Source of the DNA: Desulfobulbus sp.
GTDB taxonomy: Bacteria; Desulfobacterota; Desulfobulbia; Desulfobulbales; Desulfobulbaceae
Assembly (NCBI GenBank): GCA_028684915.1
Contig: JAQUEZ010000121.1
Span: forward strand, 1-17,515
Length of the DNA: 17,515 nucleotides
Direction: 5' to 3'
Below the pieces are notes generated by a model. That model saw only the letters and a list, made by a program, of their open reading frames with translations. It had not been told where the DNA came from and made no database searches. Positions 6,514 through 13,817 of the stretch are shown piece after piece (the stretch's first letter is position 1; the number at the start of each line of letters is the position of its first letter). The translations under genes and the position numbers were made by a program.

Positions 6514-7233
6514 TTACTTACTCCCACCAAAAAGAGAAAAGGCCCCGTATTTGAAAAAACAATCAACATTTTTAAACCCGATAGCTTTCAAGGCATTAAG
6601 TTGGGCATCGAGTGTGTCTGGGATGTTATCTATATTTTTTTTATATTGATCTGGAATATCTATCAATTTTGCAAGATGATCATTATCAATGTGAGCCGCA
6701 ATCCATTTTTTCCATAGAGACATGCTCCATTTTTCTGCTCTACAATTAGATGCAATGACTATATCATAATGCAGAAAATGTCCGTCAATATTTAAATGAT
6801 CAAATATGTATTTATAGAGACAGGATTTTTCCTCTAAGTTTAGGTGATGGATTGCCAGTGAAGAAAAAATAAGATCATATTTTTGACTTATCGGGTCATT
6901 TTCTAACAATTCCTGAAAGCTGGCATTTAAATAAGTGAGGTTGTTGTGACCTCTCAAACGTTGTTTGGCGGCACTCAGCATATCCTCAGAGCCATCAACC
7001 ATTGTGACATTTTCCATGTGATTAAAATTTTCAAATAATTGCTGAGCAAATATGCCATCGCCACACCCAAGGTCCAGCATCCTTACGCTTTTGTATGCTT
7101 CAAAGAAGAATTTTATATAGGAGTTGGCGATTTCAAAAAATGTACTCCTGAAGGGTAAGTATACACTGGCATCATCTCGAAATTCTTGGATGAATTGGTT
7201 ATTTGTCCAAAGTGTTTCTGTAAAATTAGACAT
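6514..7233 (-). CDS. Class I SAM-dependent methyltransferase
   Basis: A 239-aa protein with the Rossmann-type SAM-binding motif I MLDLGCGDG (52-60), an acidic residue at the end of strand 2 (MVDGS, D80), and the later FSSLAIHHL segment typical of post-motif II. The C-terminus (LNALKAIGFKNVDCFFKYG...) resembles stand-alone small-molecule or CmoA-like methyltransferases, so the substrate cannot be told. The gene is noticeably more AT-rich than tnpA and tnpR, which suggests separate acquisition. It lies last in a same-strand series with aroQ and hemG (gap 136 bases), inside the passenger block. Start ATG 7233 has only a weak GAGAA-type site. Confidence 0.75.
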   Translation of the reverse strand: MSNFTETLWTNNQFIQEFRDDASVYLPFRSTFFEIANSYIKFFFEAYKSVRMLDLGCGDGIFAQQLFENFNHMENVTMVDGSEDMLSAAKQRLRGHNNLTYLNASFQELLENDPISQKYDLIFSSLAIHHLNLEEKSCLYKYIFDHLNIDGHFLHYDIVIASNCRAEKWSMSLWKKWIAAHIDNDHLAKLIDIPDQYKKNIDNIPDTLDAQLNALKAIGFKNVDCFFKYGAFSLFGGSK

Positions 7234-7369
7234 AATTAAATTTCTCTGGTTGGTTTTTTCATTTAGGTTCGGCCCCCTTCAAAACCAAGGCGAGTTCGGC
7301 GGAACACTTGCCGCCCCATGCCCCTTCCTGTCGCCTGAATTGACTTGATGTATAACCTTAACTTTATGT

Positions 7370-7900
7370 TCATTCCATTCTGCCGACAAGATGCCCAAAA
7401 GCCTCAACCTGCTCCCAATCAGTGAATTCAATTACCGTCTGAGGATCAGTAGGCCCTTTTGTCATCCACATTATTAGCCGTATCATCTGCCGGTCCCCAA
7501 AGCAATATTTTGGATAATCTATCTTCCCGGCAAAGACAGCCAGTTCCTTCGGGTGCCACTGAATTTGCTTCAGAATTTTCTGCAAATAGGGATTTGTTTC
7601 CGGTTTGTTCTTCTCTGGTTTCCGGGCAACAACATTTACCGAAAAGAAGGCATTCGGTTTGCTGTCCAAGACTTTCTGATATTTTTCGATAAATCTGTAA
7701 ACTTGCTTACTGTGTTTCCCGTAGCGGATACTTGCCCCAAGAACTATTTTGTCAAACCGATTCAAGTCAATATTTGGCTCATCACCAATAGAGATCAACG
7801 TTATCCGATGGTCTTGCTGCTCGATCACCTGCCGCATCCGATGGGCAATTTGCCGTGTATGGCCGTCTGTTGTTGAATAGGCAACTAAAATTTCGGACAT
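7370..7900 (-). CDS. hemG: Menaquinone-dependent protoporphyrinogen IX dehydrogenase, HemG type
   Basis: A 176-aa flavodoxin-like enzyme that oxidises protoporphyrinogen IX to protoporphyrin IX in heme synthesis, passing electrons to the respiratory quinone at the inner membrane face. It follows E. coli HemG (181 aa) closely: the FMN phosphate loop STTDGHTRQIA near the N-terminus, VLGASIRYGKH, SVNVVARKPEKNKP, and the late RQMIRLIMWMTKG and TDWEQVEAF segments. The HemG-specific long insert is present, so it is more than a plain flavodoxin. GAGAGGGG precedes ATG 7900. Its presence on a transposon is unusual. It may add to or replace the host enzyme; HemG-type enzymes are known to resist diphenyl-ether inhibitors that block HemY. 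Confidence 0.88.
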   Translation of the reverse strand: MSEILVAYSTTDGHTRQIAHRMRQVIEQQDHRITLISIGDEPNIDLNRFDKIVLGASIRYGKHSKQVYRFIEKYQKVLDSKPNAFFSVNVVARKPEKNKPETNPYLQKILKQIQWHPKELAVFAGKIDYPKYCFGDRQMIRLIMWMTKGPTDPQTVIEFTDWEQVEAFGHLVGRME

Positions 7901-8083
7901 TTATCCCCTCTCGTTTCTTTTTGGGTGTGAAGTCAATAAACGAAAACGTACGCTAAGCGTGTTCAGAGGCGGGCACCCATCGGTAGAGAGTAGGAATGGA
8001 CACCCCGAGGTTTTCCGTGTTGCTCTGATCGCCCTATGTATGCATACTGTCGTCACTACCCCCGAGGGGGGGTACAGATCGGT

Positions 8084-8548
8084 TCAATCCTTGCTTGAAT
8101 CATTTTCCCTCTTAAGAATGGCGTCAGCGGCAATAAGTCCCAGGTGATAGCTGGTGGCACCGAATCCGCAAATTTGCCCCTTGACCACATGGGAAAAAAC
8201 AGAATGGTGCCGAAACTGCTGCATCCGCGCATGAATATTCGACATGTGCACCTCGACAATTGGCCCTTTGAAAATAGCTAGAGCATCTGCAATGCCATAG
8301 CTGTAATGGGTCCAAGCTCCGGCGTTGATGACGATGGAATCAATGCCAGCCTCGTGGGCTTTTTGAATCTTTGACACCATCTCACCCTCATGATTGGTTT
8401 GGAAACAGTCAACCTCGTAACCAAGATCCGAGGCCCAAATTGCAATCTGAGAATCAATCTCTCTTAGAGTCGCAGCCCCATAGTGAACTGGATCACGGTT
8501 GCCGAGCATGTTTAGATTGATACCGTGAAGAACCAGAATTTTTTTCAT
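8084..8548 (-). CDS. aroQ: Type II 3-dehydroquinate dehydratase-like protein (divergent AroQ)
   Basis: A 154-aa protein of usual family length. The classical enzyme dehydrates 3-dehydroquinate to 3-dehydroshikimate (shikimate or quinate pathway) as a dodecamer. Catalytic-type residues are all visible: R18 and Y23 in the flexible lid (LGNRDPVHYG), N75 and H81 (INAGAWTHYS), H101 (VEVHMSN) and R113 (FRHHS). Differences from the usual consensus are I for P in the G-P-N motif (residue 10), A for P in INPGA (residue 76), W for Y before TH, and YGIADAL for the usual T/S-x-ALRDAL. The enzyme may therefore have a shifted substrate or be a distinct subfamily. It is the first gene of the passenger series; 8549-8780 holds its upstream region, without a clear promoter. 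Confidence 0.85.
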   Translation of the reverse strand: MKKILVLHGINLNMLGNRDPVHYGAATLREIDSQIAIWASDLGYEVDCFQTNHEGEMVSKIQKAHEAGIDSIVINAGAWTHYSYGIADALAIFKGPIVEVHMSNIHARMQQFRHHSVFSHVVKGQICGFGATSYHLGLIAADAILKRENDSSKD

Positions 8549-8780
8549 ATCATATCTCTTTCTAACTCAAGTTTCGGGGTTGGCTTAGCCAAGGAAGAAT
8601 CGACAGCCAGCTTATTGAAATAATATATATTTTAACGTGAAAAGCCTTAAGCATCCCGATGCATTGGATTTGCAAAAATACCTAATGATATCATAAGGAA
8701 ATGGCTCAAATGAACCATACTAATAACTGCCAGGAGCAACGAGAGGCAAAACGACTGCAGAACCGGATTTCTTCCTTCCC

Positions 8781-8818
8781 GGGGTTCTAAGCCGGAACCG
8801 CCGAAAATTCCGTCATCC
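8781..8818 (+). repeat. Internal third copy of the Tn3 terminal repeat
   Basis: It starts GGGGTTCTAAGCCGGAACC and then diverges in several positions from the two outer copies. It points inward to tnpA and overlaps the last codons of tnpA, the normal place for a Tn3-family end. The five bases before it (8776-8780, TTCCC) are not repeated beside the other ends, so no duplication supports its recent use. Confidence 0.8.
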
Positions 8819-11800
8819 CAACTCCAGTCCTGCCACGAGCGCATCCAAGTCGATCATCTTGCCGTCGTTCTGAAAGGTGTAGTGTCCGTTCAGTAGTATG
8901 TGCCGCCAGGCCGTCGGCGACATCTGGGTAATCAGTGCTAGCCCTTTGGCTTTGCCGCTGTCCTCGTGCTTCGTCAGAAGCCGCGACAGGATGGCTGAAT
9001 TATAATAGATGACTGCATTAGCTATTAGTCTGGCGCACTGATTGCTGATCTCGATTTCGATGTCGGTGCGTCCGGTTAACTCCTTCTTGCCACCGACCTG
9101 GGCGATGGTTGAGCGTAGTTGATGGTAGGACTCAATGCGGTTCTGCGAACGATGAACGTTGCGCTCCAGTTGCGGATCGCGCAAGTACCGTAGCGTATAG
9201 ATGCTGCGGATGAGTTTGTCGAACTCGAAGACCGCACGCCGCGTCGGATTCGGCGCGGTATAGGTGCACAGCTTGCGGATCAGAGTACCCTGGGTCATCT
9301 CTTTCAGGCCCAGGGTGGCGACAATCTTGTCGATGTTTGGTTTCTCGCTGATGATGAGCTGTCGGTCTACTTGGCCGACAGGACGGATCAGGCATTTCTC
9401 ATACTGCTCCGGATCGTCAGCGCAATACAACGCCTTCAGTTGCTCGTCAAGGTTGGTGAAACGCGGCTCAAAACGCAGGCCGAACCAGTGCAGAATGGCA
9501 AAATTGGCCTTGTTAATGCTGTGCATATCGCCGGTGATCGTGGTTGGCACGATGTCCGACGTGTTGCGATACCAGATATCGAACACGTGATGGCCTTCGT
9601 ATTCATGGGCACCAATCAGGTAGCCGTTGAGCGGCACGTGGTTGCACAGCAGGGTGTAAGCGACAACGCCCTTGCCGCGACCAAAGTATTTCCGTGAGTA
9701 GCGTGCCTTCACGGTCGGCCGTTCAACGCCGAATTTTTGACCATCGACAGCACCGTACAGCGCATTCAACTCGAACGAATAATACGGGAAGATGGGAAGT
9801 GCGGCGATGGCGTTGCTAATGCGATCATTGGCCACCAGAAGCGAAGCCTGGCGCAGGTATTGCTGATATGTCGCCTCCAACACATGGTACGGAATGTCAC
9901 TGGTGCGTGACATGACCACGTTGCCGTGGTTCATCGCCTGCGCGATGATTACCGCCATCAGGCTGTCCGGATCAGCGACCTTCTTGGCATAGCGCGGTTG
10001 CAGTGGTGTCAGCGTCGATAAGAACTGGCACTGGTCATTAACGAAGCGGAACACATCAGCTACATCGCAGAACGGCAATTGCTCGTAGAACGCCTGCTCG
10101 CGCGCCTTCTGGTTTTCGCCCTTGGGCTTGCGCCAGGTCAACTTCTGCGTGTTTCTGTCGTATTCCAGGTGGGTCAGCTTGTTCTGTTCTAATTCGTGGT
10201 TGAACGCCAGCCACTGTGTTTGCAGTTCGGCCGTCAGCGCGTCGAGTTGGGTCTCAATCGGTTCGCGCAGGAACGGAATGTCCATCTGCGCGAGCACGTC
10301 GGCCTGTTCGTCCAACGAGACCAGTTCGTCGGAAAAGTGGCGGTGTTGCAGGCTATCGTCGAGATAGATTTCTCCCGCCTTGAATCGCTTTCTGATCTGC
10401 CGGTACAGCCAGAATTCGTAACGGTCGGCGTGCAGCCCTGTCGGTTTTCCGTCCGTGTCAAAGGTCAGCAAATACGTCCGTAACCGTTTCGGCAGCGTGG
10501 CCGCCGGACATTCGGCGAGCGACCGTTGCGATAGCCGTTGCTGTTTGGCAAACACACTCTTGGCCCAGGTCAGCGCCGCGAGCCACGGACTGTCGTGGTC
10601 GATGTCGGCGAATTCGAGTGCGACATACAGCGGTCGTAGATGGCGGCGGAGGCGTTTGGCCAGGCTCTCCACCGCCTGCCAGTGCAAAGCCAGCTTACCC
10701 GTCGGTTTCACGCTCATGCGTTGGCCGGTGATCTGGAGCGCGTCTCTCGGCATGATCTTGTATGCTCTCTGCCGTACGTTGCCGAAGGGTGTCGCATCGG
10801 CTACGGTGTCATCGACATAGAGCAGGAGCAGGCGACCTACCTGCGGCGTGTTCTGCTGTCGGCGCACCTGCTCGGCGACGAAAGACTTCTGTGCGCCTGC
10901 GCTACTCTCTTCCTCCAACTGTTTCATATGGTAGTCCATCGCATCGACCAGATTGTCGGAGAGCTGGCGGTAGCGTTGCCAAGCGTAGCACAGCAAGTAG
11001 AGATGGGTCTGATCCGCCTTGAGATTACGCAAGTCGTGAACGGTATAGAAGTTCGCCAGACTCGCGTAGTATAGCAGATTCTGCTGCGAGACGCCGAGCT
11101 TGGGCAGCAGCACTTTGGCGATCCGGTACAGCGGTTCCAGCAAGGCGCGTTTTTCGCGTTCGCGGGCCATCTGGCGCCAGCCAAAACTTTTTGCGTCCTG
11201 TTTGAGCGCTGCCAGTTGCGATAGGGTGTCATCACGCACCAGAAGCTGAGACAGCGCAACCTTGGTTTCGTCTTCCAGCGCTTCTGCAAGTAGGCCGCTC
11301 AAACGTTGGCGTTCGGCGGACAAGGTTTTACTGATCAACTCCTGCAGGGTAGTGTAGCCGGGCCGGATAATCTTGTGCTCGCCCAGCCAGACGATCAGCT
11401 CGGCAGCCACGAATCCCGGGGTCACATCCCGCCTCACGGTTTGTGTTGCCTGCTTCCCGAGTTGCGGCAGGAAATCGGCCTTCCATAGCCGGTAACCGAA
11501 TAGCCCGGCGACTCGTTCGCGCTGGGTGTAGTGCTCGTACTGAGTAATCAGCTTGCGCTCGAAAGTCTCGCCGTGGAAATAGCGACTTAGCACGAAAGCG
11601 CAATCGTCCTCGACCTCGTTCCAGTCGAAGCGAAAGAAGGTATGCTTGGCCTTGAAGTAACCGATCTGCAAGACGCAATAGATCTGGGCATGAAGTCCAG
11701 GCCGACTGCTGGCAAGCGCCAGTTCTGTTTCAGACAACGCCAGGTACTCTAACCGTTGGGCATCATCGAAGTCCGGTAAGCCATAAAGAGCGTATTGCTC

Positions 11801-11842
11801 GGCTTCCGATAGTACTGTCAGCAGCTTATTTTTCCCTGCCAT
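8813..11842 (-). CDS. tnpA: Tn3-family transposase
   Basis: A 1009-aa DDE transposase for replicative transposition through a cointegrate. The catalytic core includes AVDGQKFG (D700), TGDMHSINK (D772) and a final acidic residue probably in IEIEISNQ (E931). The conserved FGRGKG and LIGAHEYEGH region lies between. The N-terminal half (DUF4158-like) and central region follow the family layout, and full length matches the roughly 1000-residue members. No frameshift or internal stop is present, so it is likely active. It starts 2 bases after the vapC stop, so it is co-transcribed with and coupled to the phd-vapC pair. Its 3' end runs into the internal terminal repeat. Confidence 0.96.
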   Translation of the reverse strand: MAGKNKLLTVLSEAEQYALYGLPDFDDAQRLEYLALSETELALASSRPGLHAQIYCVLQIGYFKAKHTFFRFDWNEVEDDCAFVLSRYFHGETFERKLITQYEHYTQRERVAGLFGYRLWKADFLPQLGKQATQTVRRDVTPGFVAAELIVWLGEHKIIRPGYTTLQELISKTLSAERQRLSGLLAEALEDETKVALSQLLVRDDTLSQLAALKQDAKSFGWRQMAREREKRALLEPLYRIAKVLLPKLGVSQQNLLYYASLANFYTVHDLRNLKADQTHLYLLCYAWQRYRQLSDNLVDAMDYHMKQLEEESSAGAQKSFVAEQVRRQQNTPQVGRLLLLYVDDTVADATPFGNVRQRAYKIMPRDALQITGQRMSVKPTGKLALHWQAVESLAKRLRRHLRPLYVALEFADIDHDSPWLAALTWAKSVFAKQQRLSQRSLAECPAATLPKRLRTYLLTFDTDGKPTGLHADRYEFWLYRQIRKRFKAGEIYLDDSLQHRHFSDELVSLDEQADVLAQMDIPFLREPIETQLDALTAELQTQWLAFNHELEQNKLTHLEYDRNTQKLTWRKPKGENQKAREQAFYEQLPFCDVADVFRFVNDQCQFLSTLTPLQPRYAKKVADPDSLMAVIIAQAMNHGNVVMSRTSDIPYHVLEATYQQYLRQASLLVANDRISNAIAALPIFPYYSFELNALYGAVDGQKFGVERPTVKARYSRKYFGRGKGVVAYTLLCNHVPLNGYLIGAHEYEGHHVFDIWYRNTSDIVPTTITGDMHSINKANFAILHWFGLRFEPRFTNLDEQLKALYCADDPEQYEKCLIRPVGQVDRQLIISEKPNIDKIVATLGLKEMTQGTLIRKLCTYTAPNPTRRAVFEFDKLIRSIYTLRYLRDPQLERNVHRSQNRIESYHQLRSTIAQVGGKKELTGRTDIEIEISNQCARLIANAVIYYNSAILSRLLTKHEDSGKAKGLALITQMSPTAWRHILLNGHYTFQNDGKMIDLDALVAGLELG

Positions 11843-11844
11843 TG

Positions 11845-12231
11845 TTAGACGCGTTGTATCGGACCAGGATATTTGGCAACCTGTAGATCGGCCGTCAGTA
11901 ACGTTATGCCCTCGACAATGGCCTGCGCGACGAGTAGGCGATCAAAGGGATCTTTATGGATTAGCGGCAAGGCGCCGATGGCTACCGCATGCTCACTGAA
12001 GATCGGCAGTTCATGGTAGCCGTTGTCCAACAAGCTGCGTCGCAGTACGCGTGGATCCACCTTGAAATCTTCGCGACCCAAACCGCATTTGATAACGATT
12101 TCCCACAGACTGGCGACGCTGAAGAATAATTCGTTTTCAGGTTCACTCATCAGCATCTGGGCATCCGTTGGTAGATGTTCGATGCCTTGTGCTGCCCATA
12201 GCAGCAGGTGAGTGTCCAGTAGCAGCTTCAT
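11845..12231 (-). CDS. vapC: VapC-type PIN-domain ribonuclease toxin
   Basis: A 128-aa PIN-domain toxin. It starts MKLLLDTHLLLW with D6. Further acidic residues lie at E44 (SLWEIVIK), D94/D97 (HKDPFDRLL) and D115 (TADLQV), giving the complete metal-binding quartet. Its start overlaps the antitoxin gene by 4 bases and it is followed at once by tnpA. TA pairs next to the tnpA/tnpR and res region are a known integral feature of many Tn3-family elements, thought to stabilise or regulate transposition. It looks intact. Confidence 0.93.
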   Translation of the reverse strand: MKLLLDTHLLLWAAQGIEHLPTDAQMLMSEPENELFFSVASLWEIVIKCGLGREDFKVDPRVLRRSLLDNGYHELPIFSEHAVAIGALPLIHKDPFDRLLVAQAIVEGITLLTADLQVAKYPGPIQRV

Positions 12232-12473
12232 ATGCCCTCTTCGAACATCTTCACTATCTCTGCTTCGGCCATCTGGTCGAAGTCATCCGGTACGCTGATT
12301 TGTCCAGCCATAAAGCCAAACCGTTTGACTTGGGAAGGCTCCGGTGCATTGAGCGGAATAACCTTAACCAACGGCTTGCCGGCCTTGGCGATGACGAACG
12401 GCTCACCTTTAGCGGCTTGCGCCACCAGCCGAGATAAATGGGTTTTTGCATCGTGAATATTGTATGTCTGCAT
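12228..12473 (-). CDS. phd: Phd/YefM-family antitoxin
   Basis: An 81-aa antitoxin. The N-terminal Phd/YefM fold is plain: YNIHDAKTHLSRLVAQAAKGEPFVIAK followed by GKPLVKVIPL. The tail from about residue 52 is acidic and would bind VapC. It is first in the phd-vapC-tnpA operon, so its autorepression should also set tnpA transcription. The dyad at 12491-12511 is a suitable operator, 18 bases before the ATG. Confidence 0.92.
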   Translation of the reverse strand: MQTYNIHDAKTHLSRLVAQAAKGEPFVIAKAGKPLVKVIPLNAPEPSQVKRFGFMAGQISVPDDFDQMAEAEIVKMFEEGI

Positions 12474-12490
12474 AGTGGCTCCTGAATTAG

Positions 12491-12511
12491 ACTAGGTTCA
12501 ATAAACTTAGT
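12491..12511 (-). promoter_or_regulatory. Dyad upstream of phd (operator candidate)
   Basis: ACTAGGTT (12491-12498) and AACTTAGT (12504-12511) are inverted with one mismatch around a 5-base centre. The position just upstream of phd suits autoregulation by the Phd-VapC complex. Confidence 0.45.
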
Positions 12512-12535
12512 TTAATATGGTCCGCAGCATTGTCA

Positions 12536-12591
12536 AGTTCGAATAGAGAGCACCCTTGTCGAACTAGCGGAATATGGTACTCTATAGAGTA
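12536..12591. promoter_or_regulatory. res: Resolution (res) region and tnpR promoter candidate
   Basis: Two inverted repeats lie in the 150-bp spacer between divergent phd and tnpR: AGTTCGA/TCGAACT (12536-12542 and 12559-12565) and the perfect 14-bp palindrome TACTCTATAGAGTA (12578-12591). Resolvase binding sites normally occupy this spacer. TTGTCG (12556) and TACTCT (12578) are spaced as a possible tnpR promoter, so resolvase binding would repress tnpR. Sub-sites cannot be assigned by eye. Confidence 0.5.
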
Positions 12592-12623
12592 TTAATAGAC
12601 CTTAAACAGACTGGTTTGCTAAA

Positions 12624-13331
12624 ATGACCCTAATAGTACCCATACCCTTCTTTGTCCGAGCCTACCTGCGTGCATCAACCGATGAACAGGATGCTCAACG
12701 TGCCCGCAGTATCCTCGATCAGTTTGCACGTGAGCGAGGTGTCAGTGTCTGCAACTACTATGCAGAGAATGAGTCTGGTGCACGCCTGGATCGTCCTGAA
12801 CTGTTCCGGTTGCTCGCCGACAGTCGACCGCATGACGTATTATTGATCGAGGATGTGGATCGCCTGTCACGTCTGGCGGGTGCCGAATGGGAAACGTTAA
12901 AAAGGCTCATTCGGGAACGCGAGGTGCGCATCGTCGCGGTGAATGTCCCCACAACCTGGCAACATCTTGCCTCTCAGCAAAACGAATTCGACGCTCGCAT
13001 GTTCGGCGCAATCAATGACATGCTCCTGGACATGCTGGCGGCCATCGCTCGGCGTGATTACGAACAACGCCGACAGCGACAGGCTCAAGGCATTGACAAG
13101 GCTAAAGCAGCTGGCAAGTATCGGGGGCGTCAGGTCGATCAAGCGCGGTATGCTGCCATTAACCGGTTGCTCACCAGCGGTAGTTCATGGAGCATCGTTC
13201 AAAAAACAGTGGGATGTAGCCGCAGTACCATCAGTAAAGCCGTCAAGCATGCAAGGCGCACAGCGAACTCTTCTGAGTTAAGCTGTGCGGCCAATGACGA
13301 GAGTCTCAAGAACGAGGCTGCAGGTGCATAG
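12624..13331 (+). CDS. tnpR: Serine resolvase of the Tn3 element
   Basis: A 235-aa serine recombinase that resolves cointegrates at res. The catalytic domain opens RAYLRASTDEQDA with nucleophile S18. The DVDRLSRLAG segment (about 76-85) carries the active-site arginines, and the long E-helix region leads to a C-terminal HTH (SGSSWSIVQKTVGCSRSTISKAV, about 180-203). The last 25 or so residues are a polar tail. A near copy of that tail survives at the left end of the element (6282-6332). The start has no clear ribosome site, and an alternative start a few codons later is possible. It is divergent from phd across the res region. Confidence 0.92.
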   Translation: MTLIVPIPFFVRAYLRASTDEQDAQRARSILDQFARERGVSVCNYYAENESGARLDRPELFRLLADSRPHDVLLIEDVDRLSRLAGAEWETLKRLIREREVRIVAVNVPTTWQHLASQQNEFDARMFGAINDMLLDMLAAIARRDYEQRRQRQAQGIDKAKAAGKYRGRQVDQARYAAINRLLTSGSSWSIVQKTVGCSRSTISKAVKHARRTANSSELSCAANDESLKNEAAGA

Positions 13332-13346
13332 TGGGATGAAAGTGAT

Positions 13347-13384
13347 GATGGACGGAAATTTCTGGGGTTCCGGCTTACACCCTC
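13347..13384 (-). repeat. Outer right terminal inverted repeat of the Tn3 element
   Basis: Read on the minus strand from 13384 it starts GAGGGTGTAAGCCGGAACC. It lies 15 bases after the tnpR stop and is followed by the AAGCT duplicate. Confidence 0.88.
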
Positions 13385-13448
13385 AAGCTGGATCATCATC
13401 AATAAGACCATCTCGGCTTGGTTCATCTGTTGAAAAATCGTCATCCAT
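13383..13448 (-). pseudogene. 5' part of the 65-aa membrane protein gene, cut by the Tn3 element
   Basis: ATG 13448 is preceded by AGAGGAG, which overlaps the stop of the 28-aa gene. It encodes MDDDFSTDEPSRDGLIDDDPA, and insertion now creates a TGA stop at 13385-13383, half in the target duplicate and half in the terminal repeat. Without the transposon the frame continues LDYILYETIQKK and on to the stop at 6090, giving 65 residues: an acidic N-terminal domain, a polar middle and a C-terminal membrane segment. The product is not recognised. The present remnant may still be translated as a 21-residue acidic peptide. Confidence 0.78.
13385..13389. repeat. 5-bp target-site duplication of the Tn3 element, right copy
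   Basis: AAGCT directly follows the right terminal repeat and equals 6224-6228. Confidence 0.88.
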
Positions 13449-13458
13449 GAGAGCTCCT

Positions 13459-13545
13459 CTAGGATTTTTTTAAAAATGCTTCTACAGCTAGTGTGAAGTT
13501 GAGGAGCAATTTTTTCAACACATATTTAAATGTTTGTTCAGTCAT
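13459..13545 (-). CDS. 28-aa peptide gene within the RHH/DUF4258 operon
   Basis: ATG 13545 has AGGAAGG about 5 bases upstream and lies 12 bases after the DUF4258 stop. The TAG stop (13461-13459) touches the ribosome site of the next gene. The peptide alternates basic and hydrophobic residues (KYVLKKLLLNFTLAVEAFLKK) and would form an amphipathic helix. No family is recognised. The tight spacing and good ribosome site argue for a real gene: a toxic or membrane-active peptide, a small partner protein, or a leader for the next gene. Chance cannot be excluded at this length. Confidence 0.45.
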   Translation of the reverse strand: MTEQTFKYVLKKLLLNFTLAVEAFLKKS

Positions 13546-13557
13546 AACCCTTCCTAT

Positions 13558-13815
13558 TTAGCTGGAATGGTCTTTATAAACTGTCAAAATGTGATCTTTT
13601 GAAATTATAACCGATCCTCCTTTAGCATTTTCTAACATTTTAATTGTTCTTCTTAATTGAACTGTTAGGTCATTGTATTCTTTTTTTCCCAAAAATACCC
13701 TTTCTGCTCCGCCTGCTGCTGGTATTATCCTCCCGTAATTTTGTATGATTTCTAAAGCAAAATCAGAAATGCAACGTTGTTGTTTCCTTTTGTAAGCATG
13801 TGCTGTTATTTTCAT
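13558..13815 (-). CDS. DUF4258-like protein, RelE/ParE-like toxin candidate
   Basis: An 85-aa protein with the DUF4258 pattern: an N-terminal AHAYKRKQQRCIS (H6, R10, Q13, R14), a helix, a G-x-x-I turn, and a terminal strand SKDHILTVYK. DUF4258 proteins are small, often sit next to antitoxin-like genes and are considered RelE-like in size and fold, but their function is largely unknown. Its ATG is 2 bases after the RHH gene's stop, so the two are coupled. The RHH-then-toxin order fits a type II TA pair. The TA role is an inference. Confidence 0.65.
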   Translation of the reverse strand: MKITAHAYKRKQQRCISDFALEIIQNYGRIIPAAGGAERVFLGKKEYNDLTVQLRRTIKMLENAKGGSVIISKDHILTVYKDHSS

Positions 13816-13817
13816 GA

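Larger units (their letters stand above)
6229..13384. mobile_element. Tn3-family transposon, 7156 bp, with metabolic-type passenger genes
   Basis: Outer 38-bp inverted repeats (6229-6266 and 13347-13384) are bounded by 5-bp direct repeats AAGCT, the Tn3-family signature. Content: a remnant of a second tnpR, a methyltransferase, hemG, aroQ, an internal third repeat copy (8781-8818), tnpA, vapC, phd, a res region and tnpR. The core module from 8781 to 13384 looks like an older, complete transposon. The left block (6229-8780) appears to have been captured when a further end copy was acquired. The present duplication shows the outer pair was used in the last transposition. Confidence 0.9.

Noticed and set aside
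7234..7369. Possible integron attC site between hemG and the methyltransferase
   Set aside because: An imperfect GGC-rich hairpin with bulges is present, but no RYYYAAC/GTTRRRY core pair was found and no integron integrase is in the window.
8056..8076. C-run/G-run hairpin downstream of aroQ as a terminator
   Set aside because: The stem is short, no T run follows, and the genes on both sides are on the same strand and may be co-transcribed.
8647..8844. 65-aa minus-strand frame across the internal terminal repeat
   Set aside because: It overlaps the end of tnpA and the repeat, and its composition is not protein-like; it is a shadow frame.
13199..13444. 81-aa minus-strand frame starting at 13444
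   Set aside because: It begins one frame off the true 65-aa gene at 13448 and runs antisense through tnpR across the transposon end; the first ATG has the ribosome site.
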